Assembly (NCBI GenBank): GCA_963813895.1
Contig: CAWFAS010000005.1
Coordinates: 186,001 to 250,000, forward strand
Source of the DNA: DASZWJ01 sp963813895
GTDB taxonomy: Bacteria > Pseudomonadota > Gammaproteobacteria > JAURND01
DNA: 64,000 bases
Direction: 5' to 3'
Below are positions 10,452 through 19,659 of the stretch, piece by piece. The position numbers were made by a program, and so were the translations under genes. The stretch's first letter is position 1. The number at the start of each line of letters is the position of its first letter. Under the pieces are notes generated by a model. The model was not told the origin of the DNA. It saw nothing but the letters and a program-made list of their open reading frames with translations, and searched no databases.

Positions 10452-10894
10452 TTCAATCCCATCCTAGTTAATAAGGAGGACTGAGTCTGTGCTCCATACA
10501 AAGTTTGTGTTAATTTTCCCTGTGGAGAAATGAGGAAGGTCACTGGCAGAGTGGGTATATCTTTAATACCGAATTTTTCATCTGGCAACCTACTTAATAA
10601 AGGAAATCGCAATTGCAATGGTTGAGCAAACTTCTGAATTTCATTAGAGGACAAATTATCGAAGCTAACGCCAATCACCATTAACTGCTCGGGATGTGAA
10701 GCATATAAGGCATTGAGTTCTGGTAACTCCTCAAGGCAAGGTTTACACCAAGTAGCCCAATAATTAATCACTAACCATTTGCCTTGATAATCAGAAAAAT
10801 TTAAGGCACGACCTTGACTATCAACTACTTCAGGGGTTTTATTACACCCTGCCAGACAGAATATGAATAAGAAACCCAACAAAATTTTTTTCAT
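10448..10894 (-). CDS. TlpA/ResA-like thioredoxin-fold lipoprotein
   Basis: 148 residues. Signal peptide with lipobox FCLAGC; Cys17 would be lipidated, anchoring the protein in the envelope. The redox centre WATWCKPCLEELP has Cys50 and Cys53, and the cis-proline loop is near 'IPTLPVTFLI'. TlpA-family proteins reduce disulfides during cytochrome c or CuA-site maturation. It lies directly between SCO1 and acylphosphatase on the minus strand (1 bp gap from SCO1), which supports a role in oxidase metallation. That specific role is inferred. Confidence 0.85.
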   Translation of the reverse strand: MKKILLGFLFIFCLAGCNKTPEVVDSQGRALNFSDYQGKWLVINYWATWCKPCLEELPELNALYASHPEQLMVIGVSFDNLSSNEIQKFAQPLQLRFPLLSRLPDEKFGIKDIPTLPVTFLISPQGKLTQTLYGAQTQSSLLTRMGLK

Positions 10895-10895
10895 G

Positions 10896-11558
10896 TTATT
10901 GCAGGTCCGCCATCAGTGTTTGTGTATCTTTGGCTATATTATTGACATTGTGAGGCGTAGTGAATACGCCGTAAAAATGGCCTTGCGGATTAATAATCAG
11001 GATAGCGCCACTATGATCAATGTCATAGTGCTCATTATTATCACTATTAGGCCGCGCCACTTTCATATACAGCACACTGAGTTCTCGAGTTAGCTGATCC
11101 AATGCCTGTTGCGAACCTGTGGCTCCTAAAAAATGGGGGTTAAAACTACTCAGATATTTAGCGATAGTTTGGCTATTGTCTTGCTGTGGATCCACAGATA
11201 CAAATACCACTTGTGGCATAGATTTGGGTTGAGTGGACTCCAATTGTTTATAGACCTGATTGAGAGTTGACAGAGTGGTTGGGCATAAGTCCGGACAGTT
11301 GGTAAATCCAAAAAAAACCAAGCTCCAATGGCCCTTAAAATTCTCTAGGGTAAAGGGCTGGTCATTATCATCCGTTAATTGAAAGGGAGTGATAGCTCGT
11401 GGTTGCTGAAATACAGTAGCACTAATAAACTGCTTTTTGGCAGTGTCGTCATTATGGTCTAAATTATGATATAGCCATAAGCCAAACAATAAAGCCAAAA
11501 CACCAAATGAAAAAGCTAAAATTAGGCGCTGGACGCCTGTACTAGAACTTGTAGACAT
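10896..11558 (-). CDS. SCO1/SenC-family copper chaperone
   Basis: 220 residues. A single N-terminal membrane anchor (about 12-30) is followed by a periplasmic thioredoxin fold. Copper ligands are visible: TNCPDLCPTT (Cys88, Cys92) and a distal His in DIDHSGA (about 182). SCO proteins deliver Cu to the CuA site of cytochrome c oxidase subunit II. It is the penultimate core member of the minus-strand assembly cluster, downstream of cyoE across a palindrome. Confidence 0.92.
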   Translation of the reverse strand: MSTSSSTGVQRLILAFSFGVLALLFGLWLYHNLDHNDDTAKKQFISATVFQQPRAITPFQLTDDNDQPFTLENFKGHWSLVFFGFTNCPDLCPTTLSTLNQVYKQLESTQPKSMPQVVFVSVDPQQDNSQTIAKYLSSFNPHFLGATGSQQALDQLTRELSVLYMKVARPNSDNNEHYDIDHSGAILIINPQGHFYGVFTTPHNVNNIAKDTQTLMADLQ

Positions 11559-11622
11559 AATAAATAACCTAATAAAAGTATTGTTTTAATAAAGTATCTG
11601 AATTGTCATCCTGCATAACTGG

Positions 11623-11691
11623 CATCCTGAGCGCAGCGAAGGATCTCCATGAGGTGCCACTAGATGGAGATCCTTCGCTGCGCTCAGGATG
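11623..11691. repeat. Palindromic repeat, 28 bp perfect arms
   Basis: Arms CATCCTGAGCGCAGCGAAGG... (11623-11650) and complement (11664-11691) flank a 13 nt loop that contains 'gtgccactag', the same string that ends the palindrome at 9968. It sits between cyoE and SCO1 and ends 7 bp from the cyoE stop. Confidence 0.8.
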
Positions 11692-11697
11692 ACAGTA

Positions 11698-12603
11698 TTA
11701 ATTCAAAATGGGCACAAAGTGATCCACCAATAACACCACAAATAATAGCATCAAATAAACAATAGAATAACGAAACGTCTTCATGGCCACTTTCGGGTCA
11801 TCGCTATTCTTAAGTTTGATTGCCCAATATAAAAAACGCAATCCAAGGATAACAGCGCCAATTAGATAAATTAATCCACTCATGGCTACTACAAACGGTA
11901 GCAATGAAATTGCAAACAATAAACAGGTATAAAGCAGAATATTTAATTTAGTAAAGGGGATTCCGTGAGTAACGGGCAACATAGGAATATGCGCCTTGGT
12001 ATATTCTTCAACACGATAGATGGCTAAGGCCCAAAAGTGGGGCGGGGTCCAGACAAAAATAATGAGTACTAACAGTAGGCCACCATAGTCTAAATGACCG
12101 GTTACAGCAGTCCAACCTAGCAAGGGAGGGGCGGCGCCGGCGAGTCCGCCAATGACTATATTCTGCGGGGTCGCGCGTTTTAAAAATACCGTATAGATCA
12201 ATGCATAACCAAGCAGACTTAAAAATGTAAGTATGGCAGTCAGCGTGTTCACAAATATCAACAATAAAGACAGACCAATTACTGCCAGCAAGATGGCAAA
12301 CACAATGGCCATGGCGGGTGATACCTTCCCGGCCGGCAATGGTCTGCCCTGCGTGCGCCGCATGATGGCATCGATCTGCCGGTCAGCCAGGTGATTAACG
12401 ACGGCTCCGGCACTGGCTGTCAGGCCAATCCCCAAATTCCCGAAGATCAAGATTTGCCATGGCACTAGACCAGGAGCAGCAAGAAACATACCCACCAAGC
12501 TGGTAATCAACATTAACATGACTACCCGTGGCTTGCACAATTCATAATAAGCACGCCACACGGCTTGCTGTGACTCAGGTACAGCATTATTATTTAAATT
12601 CAT
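11698..12603 (-). CDS. cyoE: Protoheme IX farnesyltransferase (heme O synthase)
   Basis: 301 residues from ATG 12603. It adds a farnesyl group to protoheme, giving heme O for heme A synthesis. The first Asp-rich motif is [20 protein letters not shown] and there are about nine membrane helices. A longer frame opens at 12687, but its extra N terminus is a translation of the palindrome at 12635-12763, so I prefer MNLNNN at 12603. The cluster order CtaA, CtaB/CyoE, SCO1 is the usual one for an aa3-type oxidase. Confidence 0.92.
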   Translation of the reverse strand: MNLNNNAVPESQQAVWRAYYELCKPRVVMLMLITSLVGMFLAAPGLVPWQILIFGNLGIGLTASAGAVVNHLADRQIDAIMRRTQGRPLPAGKVSPAMAIVFAILLAVIGLSLLLIFVNTLTAILTFLSLLGYALIYTVFLKRATPQNIVIGGLAGAAPPLLGWTAVTGHLDYGGLLLVLIIFVWTPPHFWALAIYRVEEYTKAHIPMLPVTHGIPFTKLNILLYTCLLFAISLLPFVVAMSGLIYLIGAVILGLRFLYWAIKLKNSDDPKVAMKTFRYSIVYLMLLFVVLLVDHFVPILN

Positions 12604-12634
12604 AAGTTTTTTGGACACATAGTGACTTACTTTA

Positions 12635-12763
12635 TATCCCCTCTCCCCTTGCGGGAGAGGGCTAAGGGAAGGGGTAATATTAAACATTTATACTTTAATT
12701 TAACAAATGAGGGCTACACCAACCCCCTCTCCCTAACCCTCTCCCACAAGGGGAGAGGGGATA
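12635..12763. repeat. Palindromic repeat, CCCTCTCCC family
   Basis: About 40 bp arms (TATCCCCTCTCCCCTTGCGG.. and complement), each containing a smaller hairpin, around an AT-rich loop. The layout is the same as the 9968 and 29485 palindromes but the sequence differs. It lies in the cyoE-ctaA gap and creates a false N-terminal extension of cyoE. Confidence 0.75.
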
Positions 12764-12867
12764 CAGTGCATTCCCACAATTGGGAAGTGAATTATTCAAC
12801 GACGCCCGGATGGGAGAGTAGTTACAGTGCTTAACTTACGTCAGTGCGCACAGAAAAACAAAGAATT

Positions 12868-13899
12868 TTATTGTTTAACCGGAAATCTTCTATGACCAAA
12901 CAATTTATACATTAAAGCAACCATAGTTAACAACAACAACGCTGCAACACCATTATGCGCTACCGCAATGTATATAGGTAACAGCAATTCCACATTGGCT
13001 ATCCCCAAAACAAATTGTAATATTAGTATGCTCAATAATATCCAACCGATATTGCGTAATCTTTTCTCGGGTTTAGAAAAAATTAGGCATAGCGCTAGAA
13101 TCCCTGTGTATACGGCCGTAACAAAAGCTCCATACCTGTGAGTCATTTGGATAGTAACACGCGCTGTGCTATCTAAAACTCCCCCTTCATAATTTATCCC
13201 GATAGGATGGAATAGATTAAATGCCTCCCGAAAATTCATAGGTGGCAGTAAACTACCCTGACAGAAAGGGAAATGAATGCAAGCGAGTGCTGCATAATTA
13301 GTGCTAGTCCAGGCACCTAAAAATAATTGGCCAATGACTATTAATAGTCCTAACACAGTCCAGAACTTAAAGCCGGGGGCGTAACTGGAGACGATGGGTT
13401 GGGCTTTGGTTGCCAGGGTTAAGTACCAAAGCAGGGCGGCGATTGCCATCCCTCCTAATAAGTGTGAACTCACTACTAACGGCTGCACTTTCCAAGTAAC
13501 AGTCCACATACCTAAAACTGCTTGGAAAATTACCAGTAACAGTAAGAATATAGGAACAAAGACCGGCTGATCTGGATGTCGGCGTTTGCGCGCCAGTCCC
13601 CCTATCGTCAAAATAGCAATTAGTACCCCCAGGGTGCCAGCAAAATAGCGGTGCATCATCTCTTTCCAGGCTTTAGCCGGTTCAACTATTTGATGATAAG
13701 TCTGTTGTGCCTGAGTTTTTTCAATGGGGCTTTGTGGTACAGTCAAATGGCCATAACACCCTGGCCAGTCTGGACAGCCCAACCCTGCATCCGCAAGGCG
13801 CGTATAAGCCCCTAGCATAACGACAATAAGCGCCAGCAGCGTTGCGATCCCAGCCAAAAGGGCATACTTTGAAAACTTTGCATTCATGTTGTTATCCAA
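12868..13899 (-). CDS. ctaA: Heme A synthase (COX15/CtaA family)
   Basis: 343 residues, eight membrane helices. It oxidises heme O to heme A. The heme-ligand histidines are visible in MMHRYFAGTLG, VVSSHLLGG, MTHRYGAFV and VAHNGVAA. Paired cysteines occur in GLGCPDWPGCYG and LACIHFPFC, as in class-B/COX15-type enzymes. The gene overlaps the stop of the upstream 208-residue gene by eight bases, so translation is coupled. Confidence 0.93.
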   Translation of the reverse strand: MDNNMNAKFSKYALLAGIATLLALIVVMLGAYTRLADAGLGCPDWPGCYGHLTVPQSPIEKTQAQQTYHQIVEPAKAWKEMMHRYFAGTLGVLIAILTIGGLARKRRHPDQPVFVPIFLLLLVIFQAVLGMWTVTWKVQPLVVSSHLLGGMAIAALLWYLTLATKAQPIVSSYAPGFKFWTVLGLLIVIGQLFLGAWTSTNYAALACIHFPFCQGSLLPPMNFREAFNLFHPIGINYEGGVLDSTARVTIQMTHRYGAFVTAVYTGILALCLIFSKPEKRLRNIGWILLSILILQFVLGIANVELLLPIYIAVAHNGVAALLLLTMVALMYKLFGHRRFPVKQ

Positions 13900-14518
13900 T
13901 ATGTGAAATTTTTAATAAACGCATTAGATCCTTATAGATCCCCATGGGGTCGGTATTCCGTTGGTACGTAATCAGCACATTACCCAGTGGGTCGACAAGA
14001 TAAATACCCCCTTGTTGTAATGCAAGCTTTTCATCAGGTGTATGGTGAATAAAATTCGCAAATTGCGTAGAACGGGTAACAAAATGTAAGGTGCCAGCGT
14101 AATCTGTATTCAGCAATAGCTGCAATTTTGGATCGGGGGCTTGGTCGGAAAAAGTTAATACGGCACGTTGCACCCGCTCGCTATATTTGCCCGTAGCCGT
14201 GCGGATTTGTCGCAAATAATAGATATTTTTGGTGCAAGCAGCATCGCATGCGCCAGGGCTCACAGCTAGCAATAGCCAGCGACCCTTCCACACCTTGGGC
14301 TCTATAGGTTGTGATTGAATACTGCGCAGATCAAGTTTGGAAAGGTCTAAAGGCGGCTGTAATAACTGGCCATGATTGGTAGTGCCTTGACCTAATTGAT
14401 CATTTTCTGTCGCAGTGAACCAGGCTAATAACAATGGAATTGCGAAAATTAGCAATAAAATCGTCAATATCCAGTAAGGCCGGATTTTTTTACGGGTGTG
14501 GAGTTGGGTGGTTGTCAT
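13892..14518 (-). CDS. SCO-like membrane-anchored protein of the oxidase assembly cluster
   Basis: 208 residues. One N-terminal membrane helix (IRPYWILTILLLIFAIPLLL) is followed by a thioredoxin-like periplasmic domain. PGACDAACTKNIYYLRQI resembles the SCO/AhpC redox segment, with Cys separated by three residues. Orthologues are usually annotated only as a conserved protein between SURF1 and CtaA in gammaproteobacterial cox clusters. Spacing is 2 bp after SURF1 and there is an eight-base overlap with ctaA. A redox or metallochaperone role in oxidase assembly is likely but not proven. Confidence 0.75.
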   Translation of the reverse strand: MTTTQLHTRKKIRPYWILTILLLIFAIPLLLAWFTATENDQLGQGTTNHGQLLQPPLDLSKLDLRSIQSQPIEPKVWKGRWLLLAVSPGACDAACTKNIYYLRQIRTATGKYSERVQRAVLTFSDQAPDPKLQLLLNTDYAGTLHFVTRSTQFANFIHHTPDEKLALQQGGIYLVDPLGNVLITYQRNTDPMGIYKDLMRLLKISHIG

Positions 14519-14520
14519 GA

Positions 14521-15285
14521 TTACCTATATGAATTTTTACGTTTACGTGTATTAAGCGCTACAAAAATAATAATCAGCACCCCGGCAAATGTAAACCACT
14601 GCACAGCATAACCCGTATGCTTATGCGCAGGCGTATTGATAGGTTGCCAGTCACGTGTAAAGCCATAATTTTGCTTCGGATCAAGCAGAACTATAAAAGG
14701 ATAAATAGGTTGCTGCAAGGCTTTGGCTACCGCAGGGATGACAATAGCCTGTATGCGTAGTGGCCACTGCTCTTTTGCCTCGACAGGCTCTCCTAAAGTA
14801 AACGGTCTACCAGGGACAATATAAATCACCCCGTGTAGTGTTTGTAAAACAGGGACATTCGTCAGAGCAGGCAATTGGCTGCGGTTCTGCCCAGCGGGAA
14901 TCCAGCCGCGGTTAACCAGAACCACTTTTTTTTCATTCGGGATGATAAATGGAGTAATGACCTCATATCCTATTCGATGCTGGTTAATTTTATTATCCAG
15001 TAGAATAGAATGAGCTACATCGTATTGTCCGGTGATAGTTACGGGATAATAGCGCAAATCAATATCGGGCGGCAGTTGATTTAATGGGGTTGGAGCAGCT
15101 TGTAACCGGTTTTGATAAAGCTGCTGCAAGGTGGTTTTTTCTTTAGCTCGTCCCAATTGCCAAAAGCCGAGACTGATAAATACCCCTAATAACAGCAAAG
15201 TTGCTAAAGTTAATGACCAGCGTGGTTTGAAATGATAGCCTTTTAAAGAGAGTCGAGTTTTGTGCAGTTCAGGAGATCGATTCAT
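14521..15285 (-). CDS. SURF1-family cytochrome oxidase assembly protein
   Basis: 254 residues from ATG 15285. SURF1 helps insert heme A into subunit I. There are two membrane helices, near residues 22-42 (SLTLATLLLLGVFISLGFWQ) and close to the C terminus (WFTFAGVLIIIFVAL). Between them lies the periplasmic domain with VVLVNRGWIPAGQNRSQLP and a C-terminal YAVQWF, all family hallmarks. A longer frame begins at 15333. The shorter start overlaps the DUF2909 start codon on the other strand, which makes the choice uncertain. Confidence 0.9.
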   Translation of the reverse strand: MNRSPELHKTRLSLKGYHFKPRWSLTLATLLLLGVFISLGFWQLGRAKEKTTLQQLYQNRLQAAPTPLNQLPPDIDLRYYPVTITGQYDVAHSILLDNKINQHRIGYEVITPFIIPNEKKVVLVNRGWIPAGQNRSQLPALTNVPVLQTLHGVIYIVPGRPFTLGEPVEAKEQWPLRIQAIVIPAVAKALQQPIYPFIVLLDPKQNYGFTRDWQPINTPAHKHTGYAVQWFTFAGVLIIIFVALNTRKRKNSYR

Positions 15286-15520
15286 GTTTTCATTCGCGGC
15301 CAGTGGAGATAATGCAGTGTATACTAAAATCATTATAGGTTTATTGTTGCTTATTATAATCTACTGCATGGGAAGTGCTATGTACTTCATGTTATCCGGG
15401 AAAAGTCATCCCAAAGCAATGGCCAAGGCACTCACCTGGCGTATTGCCTTATCAATCTGTGTATTTGTATTATTAATGTTAGGCTTTTATATGGGTTGGG
15501 TCACCCCGCATGGGGTCTAA
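15284..15520 (+). CDS. DUF2909-family twin-transmembrane protein
   Basis: 78 residues from ATG 15284, with 'caggagatcgattc' upstream as a strong ribosome site (the longer frame from 15260 has none). There are two membrane helices (YTKIIIGLLLLIIIYCMGSA and IALSICVFVLLMLGFYMGW) joined by a basic loop. The family is small and lies on the strand opposite SURF1 in many gammaproteobacterial oxidase clusters, as here. Function unknown; association with the aa3 oxidase is inferred from conserved location. Confidence 0.8.
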   Translation: MFSFAASGDNAVYTKIIIGLLLLIIIYCMGSAMYFMLSGKSHPKAMAKALTWRIALSICVFVLLMLGFYMGWVTPHGV

Positions 15521-15536
15521 GCTCCCCTGTCATGAA

Positions 15537-15995
15537 CTAAAATTCTCCTGAATGTCCGAAACCACCTTCACCCCTTTCTGTAGAAGTAAATTCTGTCACC
15601 ACCTCAAATACCGCTCGTAAAATAGGGATAATTACCATCTGCGCAATACGTTCGCCTGGTTTAATAGTATAAGGAGCTTTACTCCGATTCCAACAGGAGA
15701 TTTGCAGAGCGCCTTGATAATCTGAATCAATTAAACCTACCAGATTGCCTAATACCAGCCCCTGTTTATGGCCTAACCCTGAGCGTGGCAAAATAAATGC
15801 TGCCATATGTGGGTCAGCAATATGGATCGCCAGGCCAGTGGGAATTAGGATAGTTTCATTGGCAGCCAGTGTATAGGGTTGATCCAGACAGGCACGCAAG
15901 TCCATTCCAGCTGAACCAGGTGTGGCATAGGCAGGTAATGGAAATTCTTTGCCAATCCGAGGATCGAGGATTTTTAGTTGGATATTTTTAAGCAT
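15537..15995 (-). CDS. dut: Deoxyuridine 5'-triphosphate nucleotidohydrolase (dUTPase)
   Basis: 152 residues, the standard trimeric dUTPase length. It hydrolyses dUTP to dUMP and PPi. Motif [11 protein letters not shown], motif [11 protein letters not shown], motif [12 protein letters not shown], motif IV RIAQMVI and the Gly-rich motif [12 protein letters not shown] are all visible in order. Convergent with the DUF2909 gene (16 bp gap). Confidence 0.96.
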   Translation of the reverse strand: MLKNIQLKILDPRIGKEFPLPAYATPGSAGMDLRACLDQPYTLAANETILIPTGLAIHIADPHMAAFILPRSGLGHKQGLVLGNLVGLIDSDYQGALQISCWNRSKAPYTIKPGERIAQMVIIPILRAVFEVVTEFTSTERGEGGFGHSGEF

Positions 15996-16104
15996 ATTCT
16001 CTTAATTATGGATAAATTAGGACTTTTTACAGTATTGCCAAACATTAAGAAGATAGTAAACTTTTAAATTTTGTTAAGCAATCTTCTAAATCCGGAAATC
16101 ACCA

Positions 16105-16779
16105 ATGGCAATAACTGATTGGCCTACCGCCGAGCGACCACGTGAAAAACTTTTACAATTTGGTTCTCAAGCACTTTCAGATGCTGAACTGCTGGCAATT
16201 TTCCTGCGCACGGGTGTCAGTGGCAAAACTGCAGTTGATCTTGCGCGCGAGTTGCTCCAAGACTTTAAAGGATTGCGGCATATCTTAGAAGCGACCCATG
16301 AGCGTTTTTGTGAAAGTCGCGGCTTAGGCACGGCAAAATACGTTCAACTGCAGGCTATTTTAGAAATGAACCGACGGCATTTGCGCGAAACCTTACAAAG
16401 AGTCAATGCCATCTCCAACTCCATGCAAACTAAAAATTATTTAATTTCGAACTTGCGTCACCATAAACGTGAAGTATTTGCCTGTCTTTTTTTGGATACT
16501 CGCCACCGCATGTTGGGCTTTGAAGAAATTTTTTGGGGAACGATTGATTGCAGTAATGTTTATCCGCGCGAAGTCGTGAAGCGTGCTTTACACTATAATG
16601 CAGCAGCAGTTATATTGGCTCATAACCACCCTTCCGGAGTAACAGAGCCTAGTTTGGCAGATCAGTCGGTGACCAAGCAGTTAATCAAGGCATTACAATT
16701 AGTAGACATTCGAGTGCTGGACCATATGATTATCGGTGAGGGGAAGGTGACCTCTTTTGCGGAATTAGGATTGATATAA
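16105..16779 (+). CDS. radC: RadC/JAB-domain protein
   Basis: 224 residues. The N-terminal helix-hairpin-helix region (about 1-95) starts with the family's [12 protein letters not shown]. The C-terminal JAB/MPN domain has the metal-binding motif [14 protein letters not shown] at about residue 173. RadC was named for DNA repair, but its biochemical role is unsettled; the JAMM residues suggest a metal-dependent hydrolase. It is transcribed divergently from dut, with a 109 bp gap. Confidence 0.94.
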   Translation: MAITDWPTAERPREKLLQFGSQALSDAELLAIFLRTGVSGKTAVDLARELLQDFKGLRHILEATHERFCESRGLGTAKYVQLQAILEMNRRHLRETLQRVNAISNSMQTKNYLISNLRHHKREVFACLFLDTRHRMLGFEEIFWGTIDCSNVYPREVVKRALHYNAAAVILAHNHPSGVTEPSLADQSVTKQLIKALQLVDIRVLDHMIIGEGKVTSFAELGLI

Positions 16780-16787
16780 TTATAGTG

Positions 16788-16955
16788 GGCAGAACAAATC
16801 CGAGCCGCGCGCGTGAGCAAGCGTTGCCCGAGCTGTACAGTGCTGTTTGATGGGTTAGCTAAACACTTTAATAAAATGAAGAGCATCATAGAAAAATCTG
16901 TGTGCTGAAGCTCGGGCAACGCTTGCTCACGCGCGCGGCTCGGATTTATTCTGCC
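16788..16955. repeat. Palindromic repeat, 39 bp perfect inner arms
   Basis: Perfect arms AAATCCGAGCCGCGCGCGTG.. (16796-16834) and complement (16909-16947), extended outward by GGCAGAA(C/T) with one mismatch. The centre is AT-rich (about 75 bp). It starts 9 bp after the radC stop. The arms are far more GC-rich than neighbouring genes. Confidence 0.85.
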
Positions 16956-17099
16956 AAAGTGGCAAACATTAGGCGGAGCTAAACTCTCATGTTGTATTAA
17001 ATGTATATTAGTGTACTATTCAGCCCCTCAAAACACCCATTTGCCGCATGAATTGTTTTTCCAATTCGCGACAGTTAGGGTTTCTTCTGGAAAAAGTGC

Positions 17100-17891
17100 A
17101 TGGAAGTCAATTTTCTTATTAAAAAAATAGTATCGGCAATTTTATTGCCATTACCCTGGGTAGTCTTGTCATTACTTATAGGACTAGGGTTGCTCTGGTT
17201 CACCCGAGAACTTCTTTGGGGGAAAATATTTATTACTTTGGGATTTCTGTTACTACTAGTCAGTGCACTTCCTTTCATCCCGGACCAGCTGCTTAAAAAT
17301 TTGGAAGGACATTACCCGCCTTTGATGCAATCCCCCGTTCAGGTAGCTTATATAGTTGTTTTGGGAGGGGGTTATCAGTTTGATAAAAGTTTACCCGCCA
17401 ATAGCCAATTAAAAGAAACGTCTTTATCGCGCTTAAGTGAAGGCATTCGTCTTTACAGAATTGTCTCGGGCGCTAAGTTGGTTTTGTCGGGCGGGGTATT
17501 TTCCAAAGGGGGAGAAGCAGAGTCAATTGCAATGCAAAAAGTAGCGATTACTTGGGGGGTTCCTCCTCAGGATATTGTGGTGGAAACCACAGCTAAAGAT
17601 ACCTATGCCGAAGCAATCACGCTGCAACCTCTCTTAGGCGATAAACCTTTTCTATTAGTAACTTCAGCGTACCATATGCCCAGAGCTATGTATCTTTTTG
17701 AAAGCGTGCGTATGCATCCCATTGCAGCTCCTGCGGGGTATTATTTACGGCCAAGCGGAAGTGTTTTGAGTCCAAATCTAGTGATCAGTCCTAAAAATAT
17801 GCTCAAAATGGATACAGCCATTCATGAGTATTTAGGAATGTGGTGGGAAAGGATTAAGCTGAGGCGGTTGCGGGCTAAGGCCCCCACTTAG
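17100..17891 (+). CDS. elyC: ElyC/SanA/YdcF-family (DUF218) envelope protein
   Basis: 263 residues. Two N-terminal membrane helices (about 8-30 and 38-58) are followed by a periplasmic DUF218 domain: VVLGGGYQFD, LSRLSEGIRLYR, AKLVLSGG and VTSAYHMPRAMYLF are the family blocks. The layout matches E. coli ElyC, which influences undecaprenyl-phosphate-dependent envelope synthesis. The gene is monocistronic between two palindromic repeats. ElyC rather than a paralogue is likely but not certain. Confidence 0.82.
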   Translation: MEVNFLIKKIVSAILLPLPWVVLSLLIGLGLLWFTRELLWGKIFITLGFLLLLVSALPFIPDQLLKNLEGHYPPLMQSPVQVAYIVVLGGGYQFDKSLPANSQLKETSLSRLSEGIRLYRIVSGAKLVLSGGVFSKGGEAESIAMQKVAITWGVPPQDIVVETTAKDTYAEAITLQPLLGDKPFLLVTSAYHMPRAMYLFESVRMHPIAAPAGYYLRPSGSVLSPNLVISPKNMLKMDTAIHEYLGMWWERIKLRRLRAKAPT

Positions 17892-17896
17892 GGCTT

Positions 17897-18078
17897 AGGC
17901 TCTGTAAAACAATAACTTATCTTTTTAGCATCCCATCTAAGGCTCATCTTCGCAGGCGGGAGGGTGTAGAAAAACACTTACATAGAACAACTATGCGCGC
18001 ATTTTTCTACACCCTCCCGCCTGCAAATCTGAGCCTCAGCTGGGCGCTAAAAAGATAAGTTATTGTTTTACAGAGCCT
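17897..18078. repeat. Core-type palindrome, arm type A
   Basis: A 182 bp inverted repeat. Outer ends are AGGCTCTGTAAAACAATAAC and complement; inner arms are gcaggcgggagggtgtag and complement. The 37 bp centre (17970-18006) contains CATAGAACAACTATG and is nearly identical to the centre of the palindrome at 24291 and related to that at 33275. It starts 6 bp after the elyC stop and its last base is the first base of the yggT stop codon. A second copy, in inverse orientation and carrying an insertion, is at 56195. Confidence 0.88.
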
Positions 18079-18659
18079 TAATGAATTACGCTCAATATTA
18101 ACTTCGCTGCCACGCGCGATAAGGGGGTGACTAAAACCAGTGACAGTAACTGCAATACAATTAAAGCCACCAATGGTGACAAATCAAATCCCCTCATCAT
18201 AGGCAGAATTCGTCGGATGGGATGTAAAAGTGGTTCTGTGAGCTGAGTCAGCGCAAAAAATACTGGGTTGTGATGCACTGGGCTGATCCAACTCAAAACG
18301 ACGCGGATAATGATGGCATAAAAGTAAAACATAATGAATTTGTTAATCAGGTTAGCCAGCGTTAATAATAATAAGCCTGCGACATTTGGAAAGGCTTGTA
18401 GTTGAATTACCAATAATAAAATGACTTTAATGAGTTCTAAAATGATAATAAATAGCAGAACCGCAGTATCAATGCTTTTAACCTCAGGAAAGATTTTCTG
18501 CAGAGGTTTAACTATAGGTTGTGTAAAGCGAATGGCAAATTGCGAAAGGGGGTTGAAATAACCTACATGCATTGTTTGCAATAAAAAACGCAAGATGACG
18601 ATATAAATATATAAATCAAATAGCGTCTGAACTAAAAACAAACCAGTGCTAATTAACAT
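18078..18659 (-). CDS. yggT: YggT-family integral membrane protein
   Basis: 193 residues with two YggT repeats, each a hydrophobic pair of helices plus the signature W/H-x-NP-x-F-x-x-L-x-x-x-x-x-P: 'YFNPLSQFAIRFTQPIVKPL' and 'HHNPVFFALTQLTEPLLHPI'. The family affects membrane protein insertion or osmotic balance in some bacteria, but its biochemical function is unclear. It is 6 bp downstream of proC on the minus strand, the usual proC-yggT pair. Confidence 0.92.
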   Translation of the reverse strand: MLISTGLFLVQTLFDLYIYIVILRFLLQTMHVGYFNPLSQFAIRFTQPIVKPLQKIFPEVKSIDTAVLLFIIILELIKVILLLVIQLQAFPNVAGLLLLTLANLINKFIMFYFYAIIIRVVLSWISPVHHNPVFFALTQLTEPLLHPIRRILPMMRGFDLSPLVALIVLQLLSLVLVTPLSRVAAKLILSVIH

Positions 18660-18665
18660 AGATGT

Positions 18666-19493
18666 TTATGCCTCTGTTTTAAACGCTAATTCTTGATAGC
18701 GTTGCTGTGCTGCTGCCACAGCCTGAAAAACTAATTTATGAAACTTACCCGATTCTAATAATACGTTTAATGCCCGTTCAGTACCGCCACCTTTAGAAGC
18801 AACCTGTGTGCGTAAAGAAGATAGCTCCTCTCGACTCTCTTGGGCCATGCGTGCACTGCCGAGGGCGGTTTGTATGGTTAAGGTTTTAGCTATATTTGCA
18901 GGTAATCCCAGCTCTACGGCAGCTTCCTGTAAAGCCTCCATTAACAGAAAAAAATAAGCGGGGCCACTGCCGGATAGTGCAGTCACAGTATAGATGTGTT
19001 GCTCATCATCTAACCATACAGTATGCCCAACTGCATTAAAAATTTCCTCAGCTAATTGTTTTTGTGCTGCTGACACAAAAGCATTGGCAAACAGAGTGGT
19101 AGCCCCACTTCTCACCAGCGCTGGGGTGTTAGGCATAGCGCGCACTATGGCTGGGTTGCCTGTTAAGGTATTTCGCATCTGGGCTTCCATGACACCGGCA
19201 GCAACCGAAATAATTAAAGGTTGTTGTTTGGCAATTAGGGTGGAAAGTTCCAGCAGCACTGGGTTAATGAATTGTGGCTTAGTCGCCAGAATTAGCACAT
19301 CGCTGTGAACGGCACCTTCCAGATTGCTGGAAGAGACATGAATGCCAAAGCGTTCTTTAAGTGCCTCCAGGTGAGGCAGGCTAGGACGAGTAGCCCAAAT
19401 GTGTGTAGGGGGGTGACCTGAAGCAATCAGTCCTCCAATAATGGCGCTGCCCAGATGGCCAGCGCCAATAACAGTTATCTTAGTATTTCTCAT
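18666..19493 (-). CDS. proC: Pyrroline-5-carboxylate reductase
   Basis: 275 residues from ATG 19493. It reduces pyrroline-5-carboxylate to proline with NAD(P)H. N-terminal Rossmann motif VIGAGHLGSAIIGG; RAMPNTPALV near the substrate pocket; C-terminal SGSGPAYFFLLMEAL and a Gly-rich loop VASKGGGTERAL (usually SPGGTT-like, slightly diverged here). A longer frame from 19559 runs into the palindrome at 19553 and is unlikely to be used. Forms an operon with yggT. Confidence 0.94.
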   Translation of the reverse strand: MRNTKITVIGAGHLGSAIIGGLIASGHPPTHIWATRPSLPHLEALKERFGIHVSSSNLEGAVHSDVLILATKPQFINPVLLELSTLIAKQQPLIISVAAGVMEAQMRNTLTGNPAIVRAMPNTPALVRSGATTLFANAFVSAAQKQLAEEIFNAVGHTVWLDDEQHIYTVTALSGSGPAYFFLLMEALQEAAVELGLPANIAKTLTIQTALGSARMAQESREELSSLRTQVASKGGGTERALNVLLESGKFHKLVFQAVAAAQQRYQELAFKTEA

Positions 19494-19552
19494 ACACGTG
19501 TTAGCTCCGACAATTGCCTGCAAACCTGCTGTGATTCTGACTAAAGCTGTAG

Positions 19553-19652
19553 CTGTCATCCTGAGCGTACCGAGCCGCGACCATTAGGGAGCGTTTATTA
19601 GACAACGTAAACGCTCCCTAATGGTCGCGGCTCGGTACGCCCAGAATGACAG
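19553..19652. repeat. Palindromic repeat, exactly 100 bp
   Basis: Outer arms CTGTCATCCTGAGCGTACCG and complement (two mismatches) enclose inner perfect arms down to GGGAGCGTTTA/TAAACGCTCCC around a 12 nt loop. Outer sequence is shared with the palindromes at 5602 and 11623. It lies between the convergently spaced ends of proC and pckA regulatory zones and ends 8 bp from the pckA stop. Confidence 0.85.
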
Positions 19653-19659
19653 GAGGTAC

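Noticed and set aside
12622..12834. 70-codon plus-strand ORF between ctaA and cyoE
   Set aside because: Encoded by the CCCTCTCCC palindrome.
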